The notes: generated by a model not told the origin, from the sequence alone. A DNA stretch of 64,000 nt from Amycolatopsis acidiphila (GCF_021391495.1 NZ_CP090063.1:2232001-2296000), one strand, 5' to 3'; shown: positions 41,839 through 52,110, numbered from the stretch's first letter. Made by a program: numbers and translations.

Positions 41839-42648
41839 TCAAGGCCGCCAGGGGCTGAGCTTGTCCGTGGGGCGCGTCGGGTCGTGGAAGCGGGGCCGGT
41901 CCAGCTCCCCGGCGCGCAGCGGGACCAGGCCCGCGGTGATCGCCTGCATGATCTTCGCGTGGGCGCGCATGCCTGCGCCCGGGCGGGCGGGATCGATCTC
42001 CGAGAGGTCCACCGGCGTGCCGAAGTGCACCTTGAACGTCGGCCGGCGCAGCGGTGCGGTGAACCCCGACCGCGCGATCGGCAGCAGGTCCATGGGCCCC
42101 GTCACCTTCTCGGTGCCCCAGTAGACCGCCTCATGCGCGCCCCACTGGCTGATGGGGATCACCGGCACCCCGGCCGCCAGCGCGAGCCGCGCGGCGCCGG
42201 TCTTGCCGCGCTCCGGCCACAGGCCGGGGTCGCGGCTGATGCGGCCCTCGGGGTAGACGATGATCGGGCTCGTCGTGGTGCGCATCGCCGCCACGGCGTC
42301 GGCGAACTGCTCGACCGCGCCCGCCTTGCCGCGGTCGACCCGCAGGTGCCCGCTGGCCCGCAGCGCCGGGCCGAGCACCGGGGCGTCGAGCAGGCCGCCG
42401 GCCAGCAGGAACCGCGGCGCGATGCCGATCTGCCGGCACGCCGCGATCAGCACGAACGCGTCGAAGACACCGATGTGGTTGGGCGCCATGAGCAGCGGCT
42501 TGCCACGCAGCTCGGCCGGAATGCCGCCGCTGACCCGGAGCCTGCCCACGAGGTGGACCAGCCCGCTGTCCAGCGTCGACATCGTGCGCCAGATCGCCGG
42601 CGGCCTCCGGCGTGGCGCCCCGTTCTCCTCGTGCTGCAGCGCGACCAT
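41839..42648 (-). CDS. Lysophospholipid acyltransferase (PlsC family)
   Basis: A 269-residue acyltransferase of the 1-acylglycerol-3-phosphate O-acyltransferase family. The catalytic HxxxxD is NHIGVFD (near residue 56), and the acceptor-binding motif is YPEGRIS (near 132). ATG 42648 gives MVALQHEENGAPRRRPP; a start at 42678 is possible. It acts at the membrane in phospholipid synthesis or remodelling. It is divergent from ftsK with a 116-bp gap. Confidence 0.9.
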   Translation of the reverse strand: MVALQHEENGAPRRRPPAIWRTMSTLDSGLVHLVGRLRVSGGIPAELRGKPLLMAPNHIGVFDAFVLIAACRQIGIAPRFLLAGGLLDAPVLGPALRASGHLRVDRGKAGAVEQFADAVAAMRTTTSPIIVYPEGRISRDPGLWPERGKTGAARLALAAGVPVIPISQWGAHEAVYWGTEKVTGPMDLLPIARSGFTAPLRRPTFKVHFGTPVDLSEIDPARPGAGMRAHAKIMQAITAGLVPLRAGELDRPRFHDPTRPTDKLSPWRP

Positions 42649-42764
42649 GGGCAGAGCATGGCAGACGCCGATCTTCACGAGTACGAGGGCGCTGTGACGA
42701 AAGTTCGTCCTGCGCCGAGAGTGGCGGATGGGACTACTGCGCTACTGCCGTTACCGTAGAAGGC

Positions 42765-45266
42765 ATGGCAGGCGGGGCGACCACGAGGAGAAGCACGACG
42801 ACGAAACGCAGCGGCGGCAAGAGCCCGGCGCGCAAGCCGCGCGCGGGGAGCAAGCCGCGTGCGCGGTCGTCGGCGCGCAGGCCCCCGGCCCGCCGCTCGT
42901 CGGGCGGCACGTTCGCCAAGGCGGTCCGCGGTGGCTGGACGTTGCTGGCCCGAGGCGCCGGGAGCATGGCCAGGACCGTCGGGCGCAGCCGTGAGCTGGA
43001 GCCGGAGCACCGTCGCGACGGGCTCGGCCTCGGCCTCATCGCGCTCGGCCTGATCCTCGCCGCCGCGGTGTGGTGGCGCGCGGGCGGTCCCGTCGGCGGG
43101 TACCTGGAGCTGGCGGCGCGCACGGTGTTCGGCGCCGCCTCGGTCACCCTGCCGCTGGTGCTGTTCGTCACCGCGATCGCGCTGATGCGCTCCGAACCGC
43201 GCCCCGAGACCCGGCCCCGGATGGTCATCGGCACCGTGCTGGTCACGTTCGCCCTGCTGGGACTGCTGCACCTGTTCAGCAGCCGGCCCGCGAGCAACGA
43301 CGACCGGATGTACGCCGGCGGCCAGCTCGGCGCGCTCTCCGGCGGCCTGCTGGCCCAAGGCGTGACCCCGTGGGTCGCGGCGCCGGTGCTGATCCTCGCC
43401 CTCGGCTACGGCGTGCTCGTCTTCACCGGCACCCGCGTGCGCGACATCCCGCAGGCGCTGCGCGGCTGGGGCCTCGACCCCGAAGAACGCGAGCGCATGG
43501 AGGAGGAGCAGCGGGCGTTCGAGGAGGAGCAGCGGGCGTTCGAGGAAGAGCAGAAGGCGGTCACCGAGGCCGACCCGAAGGCCGTCCGCCTGCGCAAGCC
43601 GTCGCGGCGACGCCAGGGCAGCGGCGACAACGCCGGCGAGCAGCTCGACATCGAGGCCGCGCTCGCCGAACCGCCGACCCCGAACCGGCCGCCGAAGGTC
43701 AAGCCCGCCGACATCCCCGAGAAGAAGCCGAAGAAAGCACCCGAGCCTGCGCTGTCGGTCACCCGGACGGTCGAGGGCGACTACAAGCTCCCCTCGCCGG
43801 ACCTGCTGCAGCTCGGCGACGCACCGAAGACGCGCAGCAAGGCCAACGACGCCATGATCGAGGCGATCACCGGCGTGCTGGAGCAGTTCAACGTCGACGC
43901 GCAGGTCACCGGCTTCACCCGCGGCCCGACCGTCACCCGGTACGAGGTCGAGCTGGGCCCCGGCGTGAAGGTCGAGAAGATCACCGCGCTGACCAAGAAC
44001 ATCGCCTACGCGGTCGCGACCGACAACGTGCGGCTGCTCGCGCCGATCCCCGGCAAGTCCGCGGTCGGCATCGAGGTGCCCAACTCCGACCGCGAGATGG
44101 TCCGCCTCGGCGACGTGCTGCGCTCGCCGAAGGCGGCCAAGGACAACCACCCGATGGTCATCGGGCTGGGCAAGGACATCGAAGGCCACTTCGTCACCGC
44201 GAACCTGACGAAGATGCCGCACCTGCTGGTCGCCGGGTCCACCGGATCCGGCAAGTCGAGCTTCGTCAACTCCATGCTCGTGTCGCTGCTGGCGCGGGCG
44301 ACACCCGACGAGTGCCGGATGATCCTGATCGACCCGAAGATGGTCGAGCTGACCCCGTACGAGGGCATTCCGCACCTGATCACGCCCATCATCACCCAGC
44401 CGAAGAAGGCCGCCGCCGCGCTGGCCTGGCTGGTGGAGGAGATGGAGCAGCGCTACCAGGACATGCAGGCCAACCGGGTGCGCCACATCGACGACTTCAA
44501 CACCAAGGTGAGATCCGGGGAGATCCAGCCGCCGCCGGGCAGCGAGCGGGAGTACCGGCCCTACCCGTACATCATGGCGATCGTCGACGAGCTGGCCGAC
44601 CTGATGATGACCGCGCCGCGCGACGTCGAGGACGCGATCGTCCGCATCACGCAGAAGGCGCGCGCGGCGGGTATCCACCTGGTGCTTGCGACGCAGCGGC
44701 CGTCGGTGGACGTGGTCACCGGCCTGATCAAGACGAACGTGCCGTCCCGGCTGGCGTTCGCGACCTCGTCGCTGACCGACTCGCGGGTCATCCTCGACCA
44801 GCCGGGCGCGGAGAAGCTGATCGGCATGGGCGACGCGCTCTACCTGCCGATGGGCGCGGGCAAGCCGGTCCGCGTGCAGGGCGCGTTCGTCGGCGACGAG
44901 GAGATCGCCGCGGTCGTCAACTTCGCCAAGGACCAGGCGCAGCCGGACTACACCGACGGCGTCACCGCGGCCAAGGCCGGCGAGGCCAAGGAGATCGACC
45001 CGGAGATCGGCGACGACCTCGACGTGCTGCTGCAGGCGGCCGAGCTGGTGGTCACCTCGCAGTTCGGCTCGACCTCGATGCTGCAGCGCAAGCTGCGGGT
45101 CGGCTTCGCCAAGGCGGGACGGCTGATGGACCTGCTGGAGAGCCGCGGCGTGGTCGGCCCGTCGGAGGGGTCGAAGGCCCGCGACGTGCTGGTGAAGCCG
45201 GACGAGCTGGAGGGCGTGCTGTTCATGATCCGCGGCGGCGGCCCCGGCACGGCGGACGAGGACTAG
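42765..45266 (+). CDS. ftsK: DNA translocase FtsK/SpoIIIE
   Basis: An 833-residue septal DNA pump. A basic N-terminus (about 75 residues rich in R, K, S) precedes four membrane helices (about residues 85-225), then a charged linker with a 7-residue tandem repeat. The motor follows, with Walker A GSTGSGKS near 491 and the Walker B ILIDPK region. The C-terminal gamma winged helix (QRKLRVGFAKAGRLMDLLE) reads orienting sequences. ATG 42765 is used; aagg lies 4 nt upstream and TACCGT 8 nt upstream. Its TAG overlaps the argA stop. Confidence 0.96.
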   Translation: MAGGATTRRSTTTKRSGGKSPARKPRAGSKPRARSSARRPPARRSSGGTFAKAVRGGWTLLARGAGSMARTVGRSRELEPEHRRDGLGLGLIALGLILAAAVWWRAGGPVGGYLELAARTVFGAASVTLPLVLFVTAIALMRSEPRPETRPRMVIGTVLVTFALLGLLHLFSSRPASNDDRMYAGGQLGALSGGLLAQGVTPWVAAPVLILALGYGVLVFTGTRVRDIPQALRGWGLDPEERERMEEEQRAFEEEQRAFEEEQKAVTEADPKAVRLRKPSRRRQGSGDNAGEQLDIEAALAEPPTPNRPPKVKPADIPEKKPKKAPEPALSVTRTVEGDYKLPSPDLLQLGDAPKTRSKANDAMIEAITGVLEQFNVDAQVTGFTRGPTVTRYEVELGPGVKVEKITALTKNIAYAVATDNVRLLAPIPGKSAVGIEVPNSDREMVRLGDVLRSPKAAKDNHPMVIGLGKDIEGHFVTANLTKMPHLLVAGSTGSGKSSFVNSMLVSLLARATPDECRMILIDPKMVELTPYEGIPHLITPIITQPKKAAAALAWLVEEMEQRYQDMQANRVRHIDDFNTKVRSGEIQPPPGSEREYRPYPYIMAIVDELADLMMTAPRDVEDAIVRITQKARAAGIHLVLATQRPSVDVVTGLIKTNVPSRLAFATSSLTDSRVILDQPGAEKLIGMGDALYLPMGAGKPVRVQGAFVGDEEIAAVVNFAKDQAQPDYTDGVTAAKAGEAKEIDPEIGDDLDVLLQAAELVVTSQFGSTSMLQRKLRVGFAKAGRLMDLLESRGVVGPSEGSKARDVLVKPDELEGVLFMIRGGGPGTADED
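43503..43557 (+). repeat. 21-bp tandem repeat in the ftsK linker
   Basis: Two perfect 21-bp copies (43503-43523, 43524-43544) and a third, degenerate part-copy encode EEQRAFE-EEQRAFE-EEQKA. The repeat lengthens an acidic helical linker between membrane and motor domains and is a likely site of copy-number variation. Confidence 0.85.
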
Positions 45267-45775
45267 AGCTCCAGCAGCATCCGGGTGTTGCCGAGGGTGT
45301 TCGGCTTGGCGTACGGCAGTTCCAGAAACTCCGCGACGCCCGGGTCGACCGAGCGGCGCATCTCGTCGTAGACCTGTTGCGGGACCGGGGTTCCGTCGAT
45401 CTCGCGGAAGCCGTGCTGGGCGAAGAACCGGGTCTCGAAGGTGAGCACGAAGATCCGCCGCAGCCCCAGCTCCACGGCGTGGTCGACGAGCCGGCCCACC
45501 AGCCGGTGCCCGATGCCCTGCCCGCGCGCGGCCTTGTCCACCGCCACCGTGCGGATCTCGGCCAGGTCCTCCCACAGCACGTGCAGCGCGCCGCAGCCGA
45601 CGATCTCGCCGCCGGCCTCGCCGACCCAGAACTCCTGCACGTGCTCGTAGAGGGTGACGAGCTCCTTCTCCAGCAGCACCCGCCCGGCGTCGGCGTCCAC
45701 GAGGGCCTTGATCTTGCGGACGTCGGCGATCCGGGCCCGGCGGATGCCGACCCGGGTGGCGGGATCTTGCTGCAC
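45263..45775 (-). CDS. argA: Amino-acid N-acetyltransferase (short ArgA type)
   Basis: A 170-residue GNAT protein equivalent in place and pattern to the short mycobacterial glutamate N-acetyltransferase next to ftsK (Rv2747). Motif A is TVAVDKAARGQGIGHRLVG near residue 76, and RRIFVLTFETRFFAQHGF is characteristic of this group. It would make N-acetylglutamate for arginine synthesis. GTG 45775 gives VQQDPATRVGIRRARIAD. Its stop codon overlaps the ftsK stop; it is divergent from the AAA gene. Confidence 0.87.
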   Translation of the reverse strand: MQQDPATRVGIRRARIADVRKIKALVDADAGRVLLEKELVTLYEHVQEFWVGEAGGEIVGCGALHVLWEDLAEIRTVAVDKAARGQGIGHRLVGRLVDHAVELGLRRIFVLTFETRFFAQHGFREIDGTPVPQQVYDEMRRSVDPGVAEFLELPYAKPNTLGNTRMLLEL

Positions 45776-45885
45776 CGATCGACCGTATCCGGGCTGTGGC
45801 CGGGTTGTCGCGGTGGGTTCCACCACGTCCGGGGCCCGCTCGTATGCTGCGTCGGGTAGCCGCGGACGAACCACGGGGGGCGAGC

Positions 45886-48800
45886 TTGACCGGCGCGGGG
45901 TGGGATCCGTTCGTCGAGGCCGAACGGCAGGCGTCGAGGGGGCGGACGACGATACTGGCCACCCCGGACGGGGTCGGGTGGCTGCTCGTGCCGGGGCGGC
46001 CGTGGCAGTGGCGCCGCCAGGGCCGTGGCAGTTCGGCCCGCCGCCACCGGACCCCCGCTGGCGTGCGACCGCGCGGTTCATCCCGCCGCCGCCCGCCGCT
46101 CCCGCACCGATGAACCCGCCCGCGCCAGCGGCCCCGTCGCCCGGGCCGACGGCCGAAAAGCTGCCGAACGGTTCGGCGTTCGTCGCGGGTCCGGAGTCCG
46201 CCGTCGCCTACGTCGAGAAGGTCGTGCGCGTCGTGCAGTGGGCGGACGGCACACGCCACGCGGACGAGCCGGAGCGCCCCGAAACGAGCGCGAAGCCCGG
46301 GCTGCTCGACGAGGTCGCCTCGGCGATGAACTCCGACGCCCTGCGACTGATCGCGCGGGCGAACCGGGCCCGCCGGGTCCTGCAGGAGCGGAACGAGGCC
46401 GCGCCGCGGCAGCCGGGCCCGGTCGTCGTGCCCGAGCCGAACCCGATCCTGCTCTCGACCGGTCCGCTGCGCAGCGGGCACCGGCGGCTCTGGCGCGCGG
46501 TCCGCGACGAGCTCGTCGCCCGCGAGGTCTCGTTCGCCGGCTACTAGATGTGGAGCGGCCCGGAACTGAGGCAGCTCGCGGAGCAGTCGGGCAAGCCCGT
46601 GGACCTCGCCCTGCAGACCGCGATCGAGGCCGCCGAGGGCGACACCGACCCGCTGATGGTGCTGATCGACGACGTGGACGTGCTGCTCGCGGAGAACGCG
46701 GCCGGGGTGGCGCGGGTGCTCGACCGGCTGGCGCACGACCAGACGAGCTGCCGCCTGGTCACCCTCGCCGGCACCCCGGCGGTACTGGCCACGCTGACCG
46801 CCGAGTCGCCGCGGCTGGCGTCCCGGCTGATCACCTACCGGACACCGGACTTCGCCCGGCCCGCCACCGCCGCCATGCTGCTCGACGTCCTGCTGGCCGA
46901 ACGCAACGCCATCGTGTCCCCGCCCGCCCGGGAGGCGTTGGCCGGCGTCGTCCGGCAGCTGCGCGCGCCCGATGCCCGGGAAATAGAGGCGATCGTCGGT
47001 GCCGCCGCGCAGCGCGCCATCGGCCGTGGCGCGCTGCTGGGCGACCGGCCGCAGATCGACGTCGCCGACGTCGGGCCCGCCCGGCCCGCGGACGACGGGC
47101 CGCCGGTGGAGCGGCTGCTGGCCGGGCTGGACGCGATGATCGGGCTGGACGCGGTCAAGCAGCGGGTGCGGGCGCTGGTCGCGGAGCTGGACGTCGACGC
47201 GCAGCGCCGGGCCGCCGGGCTCAAGGTCGCCACCCGCAGCCGCCACCTCGTCCTCACCGGCAACCCCGGCACGGCCAAGACCACGGTCGCGCGCCTGGTC
47301 GCGCGGATCTACCGGGCGCTCGGCGTGCTGCCCAAGGGACATCTGGTCGAGGTCGGTCGCGCGGACCTGGTCGCCGAGTACGAGGGCCAGACGGCGCCGA
47401 AGACGCGGGAGGTGTGCGAGCGGGCGATGGGCGGGGTGCTGTTCATCGACGAGGCGTACAACCTGGTGCAGGACGCCGACGACGACTTCGGTCGCGAAGC
47501 CGTCACGGAACTGTTGGTACAGATGGAGAACCACCGGGACGACCTGGTGGTCTTCGCCGCGGGCTACCCCAGGGAGATCGACGGGTTCCTGGAGTCCAAC
47601 CCCGGCCTGCGCTCCCGGTTCGCCGGCCGGATCGACTTCCCGGACTACACCAACGAGGAGCTGGGCCGGATCTTCGAGTTGATGGCCCGGCAGCAGGGCT
47701 ATGAGCTCGCCCCGGACTTCGCCGCCGCCCTGCCCGAGGCGGTCCGCCGGATCCCGCGCGGCCGCGGTTTCGCGAACGGCCGGTCCGCGCGCGGACTGCT
47801 GGAGACGGCGATCAGCCGCCAGTCCACCCGCATCGCCGCGCAGGCACAGCCCGACCCGCGCGCACTGGCCCTGCTGGTCGCGGCGGACCTGCCCACCGAC
47901 GCGGGTGTGGGGCAGGCGGACGACGGCGGGCCGCGGCGTGGCCTCGGCGACCTGCTGGCGGAGCTGGACGCGATGATCGGGCTCGCCCCGGTCAAGCAGC
48001 GCGTGCACGGGCTCGTGGACGAAGCCCGCGTGGACGCGCAGCGCCGTCAGGCCGGGCTCCAGGTCGCACCGCGCAGCAGGCACCTGGTCTTCACCGGCAA
48101 CCCCGGCACCGCGAAGACGACGGTGGCGCGGCTGATGGGCCAGCTCTTCCGCGAGCTGGGCGTGCTCCCGTCGGGGCAGCTGGTCGAGGCGTCCCGGTCG
48201 GACCTGGTCGCCGAGTACACGGGTCAGACGGCGCCGAAGACCCGGGACGTCTGCGAGCGTGCCATCGGCGGGCTGCTGTTCATCGACGAGGCGTACAACC
48301 TGGTGCCGGACGCCGACGACGACTTCGGCCGTGAAGCCGTCACGGAACTGTTGGTACAGATGGAAAACCACCGCGAAGATCTGGTGGTCATCGTGGCCGG
48401 GTACCCCGGCGAGATGGACGAGTTCCTCGAGTCCAACCCCGGCCTGCGTTCCCGCTTCGCCGCCGGCGTCCAGTTCCCGGACTACGACAACGACGAGCTG
48501 GCCGCGATCTTCCGCGCGATGGCGCAGACGCAGGGGTACCGGTTCGCGCCCGACTTCGCCGCCGCCCTGCCCGAGGCGGTCCGCCGGATCCCGCGCGGCC
48601 GCGGCTTCGCGAACGGCCGGTCCGCGCGTGCTCTGCTGGAGGCCACGATCGGCAGGCAGTCCAGCCGCCTGGCGCGCGAATCCCAGGCGGACCCGGCGGC
48701 GCTCGTCCTGCTCACCGCCGCCGATCTGCCGGCCGAGGCGGGTGTCGGTCAAGCCGACGCGGCGGGTCCGCGCCGCGGCCTCGAAGACCTGATGACCGAG

Positions 48801-49587
48801 CTCGACGGGATGATCGGGCTGGAGCCGGTCAAGCAGCGGCTGCGCACCCTGGTCGCGGAGACCCGGCTCGACGCCCGGCGGCGCCAGGCGGGGCTGCCGG
48901 TCGCCGCGCGCAGCAGGCACCTCGTGTTCACCGGCAACCCCGGCACGGCGAAGACGACGGTGGCGCGGCTGATGGGCCAGCTCTACCGCGAGCTGGGCGT
49001 GCTCCCGTCCGGGCAGCTCGTCGAGGCGACGCGCTCGGACCTCGTCGCCGAGTACCTCGGGCAGACCGCGCCGAAGACGCGGGAGGTGTGCGCGCGGGCG
49101 GTCGGCGGGCTGCTGTTCATCGACGAGGCCTACCAGCTGGCGCAGGACGACTTCGGCCACGAAGCCGTCGCGGAACTGTTGGTACAGATGGAAAACCACC
49201 GCGACGACCTGATCGTGATCGCGGCCGGCTATCCGGGCGAGATGGACCGCTTCCTCGACAGCAACGCAGGTCTGCGCTCACGTTTCGGCGGCACGGTGGA
49301 GTTCCCGGGACTACACCGACGAGGAGCTGGCCGCGATCTTCGCCACGCTGGCGGCGAAGCAGGGCTACCGGCTCGCGCCGGACCTCGCGGCCGGGCTGCC
49401 GGAGGTGCTGGCCGGGCTCGGCCGGGGGAACGGGTTCGCGAACGGCCGGTCCGCGCGTGGCCTGCTGGAGCAGGCGATCGGCGCGCAGGCGCTGCGGCTG
49501 GCCGGACCGGAGGCCGACCTCGACGGCCTCGCCGACGAGGAGCTGACCCTGCTGACGGTGGCCGATCTGCCGCGCCAGCTACCCTGA
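45886..49587 (+). pseudogene. Multi-AAA (CbxX/CfqX-type) ATPase gene with two frameshifts and an internal stop
   Basis: The coding signal runs as one ~1230-codon gene in three broken pieces. From TTG 45886 (ATG 45844 is also possible) the frame reads LTGAGWDPFVEAERQ..., then needs a -1 shift near 46000-46025 to continue as PWQFGPPPPDPRW. An in-frame TAG at 46545 cuts a degenerate AAA domain between its P-loop-like GPLRSGHRRL and its Walker [13 protein letters not shown], and an ATG follows directly at 46548. Three CbxX-type AAA modules follow ([25 protein letters not shown]). In the third, an extra g in ttcccgggac (49301-49310) shifts the frame; the true end is TGA 49585. The sites could be sequencing errors or real decay. 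If read from ATG 46548, a shorter AAA protein may still be made. Confidence 0.7.
47127..49587 (+). repeat. Three tandem 837-bp AAA modules
   Basis: Repeat units start at 47127, 47964 and 48801, each at the codons for LDxMIGLxxVKQR, with an exact period of 837 bp (279 codons). Long blocks are almost identical at DNA level, for example gaactgttggtacagatgga in all three. The third unit ends at 49587. The regular spacing shows recent duplication of one CbxX-type domain. Confidence 0.9.
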
Positions 49588-49592
49588 GTGTC

Positions 49593-50993
49593 GTGTCTTC
49601 CGCCACCGAACCCCGCCGCGTCTCCCTGCTGACCCTGGGGTGCGCCCGTAACGAGGTCGACTCCGAGGAGCTGGCAGGCCGCCTCGCGGCCGGGGGCTGG
49701 GAGCTGAGCGAAGACCCCGAGGACTCCGACGTCGTGGTCGTCAACACCTGCGGCTTCGTCGAGTCCGCCAAGAAGGATTCGGTGGACACACTGCTGGCCG
49801 CCGCCGACACCGGCGCGAAGGTCGTCGCGGTCGGCTGCATGGCCGAGCGCTACGGGGCCGAGCTCGCCGACAGCCTGCCCGAGGCCGACGCGGTGCTGGG
49901 CTTCGACCACTACCCGGACCTCGCCGAGCGGCTCGGTGCGATCGTCGACGGGCACCGGATCGAGTCGCACGTGCCGGGCGACCGCCGCAAGCTGCTGCCG
50001 ATCAGCCCGGTCGAACGGCCCACCGCCGCCACCGACATCAGCGTTCCCGGCCACGGCTGGATCCCGCGCGCCCGGCTCGGCCAGGGCCCGGTCGCGGCGC
50101 TGAAGATCGCCTCCGGCTGTGACCGGCGCTGCTCGTTCTGCGCGATCCCCTCGTTCCGCGGCTCGTTCGTCTCGCGCCGTCCGGAGGAGATCGTCGCGGA
50201 GGCGGTCTGGCTCGCCGGCGAGGGCGTCAAGGAGCTGTTCCTGGTCAGCGAGAACTCGACCTCCTACGGCAAGGACCTCAGCCGCGAGGACGGCGGCACG
50301 CGCGCTCTGGAGCGGCTGCTGCCGCGGCTCGCGTCGATCGAGGGCATCGAGCGGGTGCGGGTGTCCTACCTGCAGCCCGCCGAGACCCGGCCGGACCTGG
50401 TGCGCGCGATCGCGACCACGCCCGGGGTCGCCGACTACTTCGACCTGTCGTTCCAGCACTCGAGCGAGACCGTGCTGCGGCGGATGCGCCGGTTCGGCTC
50501 CACCGACTCGTTCCTGGCGCTGATCGACCAGATCCGCGAGCTGTCGCCGGCCGCGGGCATCCGCACCAACGTCATCGTCGGCTTCCCCGGCGAGACCGAG
50601 GAGGACGTCGCCGAGCTGGAGCGCTTCCTGACGAACGCGCGGCTCGACGCCGTCGGGGTGTTCGGCTACTCCGACGAGGACGGCACCGAGGCTGAGACGT
50701 TCGCGGGGAAGGTCGACCCCGAGCTGGTCGCCGAGCGGGTCACCAAGATCTCGGCGCTGGTCGAGGAGCTGACCACGCAACGCGCGGAGGACCGGGTCGG
50801 CGAGCTCGTCGACGTGCTGATCGAGGAGACCGGGGACGAGGTGGTCGGGCGCGCCGCGCACCAGGCGCCCGAGGTCGACGGGGCGTGCATCGTGCTCGAC
50901 GGCGGTGCCGTCGCGGTGGGCGAGTTCGTCCGCTGCCGCGTGGTCGGCAGCGAGGGCGTCGACCTGCTCGTCCGCCCGGACACGGACGGATGA
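49593..50993 (+). CDS. rimO: Ribosomal protein S12 methylthiotransferase RimO
   Basis: RimO adds a methylthio group to a conserved aspartate of ribosomal protein S12. The 466-residue protein has the N-terminal UPF0004 domain with three cluster cysteines ([20 protein letters not shown]), the radical-SAM motif CDRRCSFC from residue 176 and a C-terminal TRAM domain. GTG 49593 gives [16 protein letters not shown]. It lies 5 nt after the end of the AAA gene, and its stop overlaps the pgsA ATG. Confidence 0.95.
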   Translation: MSSATEPRRVSLLTLGCARNEVDSEELAGRLAAGGWELSEDPEDSDVVVVNTCGFVESAKKDSVDTLLAAADTGAKVVAVGCMAERYGAELADSLPEADAVLGFDHYPDLAERLGAIVDGHRIESHVPGDRRKLLPISPVERPTAATDISVPGHGWIPRARLGQGPVAALKIASGCDRRCSFCAIPSFRGSFVSRRPEEIVAEAVWLAGEGVKELFLVSENSTSYGKDLSREDGGTRALERLLPRLASIEGIERVRVSYLQPAETRPDLVRAIATTPGVADYFDLSFQHSSETVLRRMRRFGSTDSFLALIDQIRELSPAAGIRTNVIVGFPGETEEDVAELERFLTNARLDAVGVFGYSDEDGTEAETFAGKVDPELVAERVTKISALVEELTTQRAEDRVGELVDVLIEETGDEVVGRAAHQAPEVDGACIVLDGGAVAVGEFVRCRVVGSEGVDLLVRPDTDG

Positions 50994-51625
50994 GTGCCGT
51001 GCCCGACGAATCCGCGCAGGCCGGGGAGACCCCGCCCGCGCAGGTGCCGCCGCGGACCCCGGTCTCGAACATCAACGTCGCGAACTTCCTGACCCTTTCG
51101 CGCCTGGTCCTGGTGCCGGTGTTCATCGTGGCGCTGTTCGCCGACGACGGCACGGACACCTGGTGGCGTGCGGTGGCCACGGCACTGTTCGCCATCGCGT
51201 CGCTGACCGACCAGGTCGACGGCTGGGTGGCGCGCCGCTACGGCCTGATCACCGACTTCGGCAAGATCGCCGACCCCATTGCGGACAAGGCCCTGATCGG
51301 CGCCGCGCTGGTGGGCCTGAGCGTGCTCGGCGAGCTGCCGTGGTGGGTGACGATCGTGATCGCGGTCCGCGAGATCGGCGTGACCCTGTTGCGCTTCTGG
51401 GTCATCCGCTACGGCGTCATCCCCGCCAGCCGCGGCGGCAAGGCCAAGACGCTCACCCAGATCGCGGCGATCGTGGCGTTCCTGCTCCCGCTCCCGGCCG
51501 GCGCGACGCCGGTATGCTGGGTGTTGCTGGGCATCGCGCTCGTGCTCACCGTCGTCACCGGGGTCGACTACGTGCTGCGCGCGCTGCGGCTGCGCACGTC
51601 GGGCACCCGGCCCGTCGCGCCGTGA
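50990..51625 (+). CDS. pgsA: CDP-alcohol phosphatidyltransferase (PgsA family)
   Basis: A 211-residue integral membrane enzyme, probably CDP-diacylglycerol-glycerol-3-phosphate 3-phosphatidyltransferase, the first step toward phosphatidylglycerol and cardiolipin. The catalytic motif is [20 protein letters not shown] followed by ADPIADK (about residues 78-104), matching D-x2-D-G-x2-A-R-x8-G-x3-D-x3-D. ATG 50990 overlaps the rimO stop. The rimO - pgsA - cinA run is fully coupled by overlaps. Confidence 0.93.
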   Translation: MSAVPDESAQAGETPPAQVPPRTPVSNINVANFLTLSRLVLVPVFIVALFADDGTDTWWRAVATALFAIASLTDQVDGWVARRYGLITDFGKIADPIADKALIGAALVGLSVLGELPWWVTIVIAVREIGVTLLRFWVIRYGVIPASRGGKAKTLTQIAAIVAFLLPLPAGATPVCWVLLGIALVLTVVTGVDYVLRALRLRTSGTRPVAP

Positions 51626-52086
51626 CCCTCGCCCGCCGGCTCGTCGCCCGCCTGACCGAACGGGGCCAGACCGTCGCCACCGCCGAGTCCCTCACCGCGG
51701 GCCTGGTCTGCGTGACGCTGACCGAGGTCCCGGGGGCCAGCGCGGTCGTCCGGGGCGGGCTCGTGGTCTACGCCACCGAGCTCAAGGCCAGGCTGGCCGG
51801 GGTCGACCGGGCGTTGCTGGCCGAGCACGGCGCCGTCCACCCCGAGGTCGCGGCGCAGCTCGCCGAAGGCGCGCGGGAGTGCTGCGGCGCCGACTGGGGG
51901 CTGGGGCTGACGGGGGTGGCCGGGCCCGACCCGCAGGACGGGGTGGTGCCGGGCACGGTGCACATCGGGCTCGCCGGAGCGGGTGTGCGCGACGTGCGCA
52001 CGCACTGGTTCGAGGGAGACCGGAGATCGGTTCGAACCGAGTCGGTCCGTGCCGCGTTGCTCCTGTTGGGGGAACATCTGGCCTGA
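51622..52086 (+). CDS. CinA C-terminal domain protein (nicotinamide-nucleotide amidohydrolase, PncC type)
   Basis: A 154-residue stand-alone CinA C-terminal domain. It deamidates nicotinamide mononucleotide to nicotinate mononucleotide for NAD recycling. TAESLTAGLV (about residue 19) and GLTGVAGPDPQDG (near 93) are the active-site motifs. GTG 51622 overlaps the pgsA stop as GTGA. The N-terminal MoCF domain of full CinA is absent, as in many actinobacteria. Confidence 0.92.
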   Translation: MTLARRLVARLTERGQTVATAESLTAGLVCVTLTEVPGASAVVRGGLVVYATELKARLAGVDRALLAEHGAVHPEVAAQLAEGARECCGADWGLGLTGVAGPDPQDGVVPGTVHIGLAGAGVRDVRTHWFEGDRRSVRTESVRAALLLLGEHLA

Positions 52087-52093
52087 GCCAGAC

Positions 52094-52110
52094 GTTCGCC
52101 CTTGGCGTAC
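52094..52110 (+). promoter_or_regulatory. ClgR-like box upstream of clgR
   Basis: gttcgcc-ctt-ggcgtac is a near-perfect inverted repeat with one mismatch. It resembles the GTTCGC...GCG(A)AC sites bound by ClgR in actinomycetes. It lies in the 95-bp gap between cinA and clgR and suggests autoregulation. Confidence 0.6.

Noticed and set aside
42675..49199. A minus-strand frame open for 2174 codons across ftsK and the AAA gene
   Set aside because: It is the mirror of GC-rich coding sequence; its translation is an Arg/Gly/Asp/Val/Leu-rich string with no domain, and it overlaps clear genes for its whole length.
46548..50993. Single AAA-RimO fusion protein of 1481 residues
   Set aside because: The sequence between about 49310 and 49592 is only meaningful in the +1 frame, where it completes the third AAA module; RimO has its own normal start.
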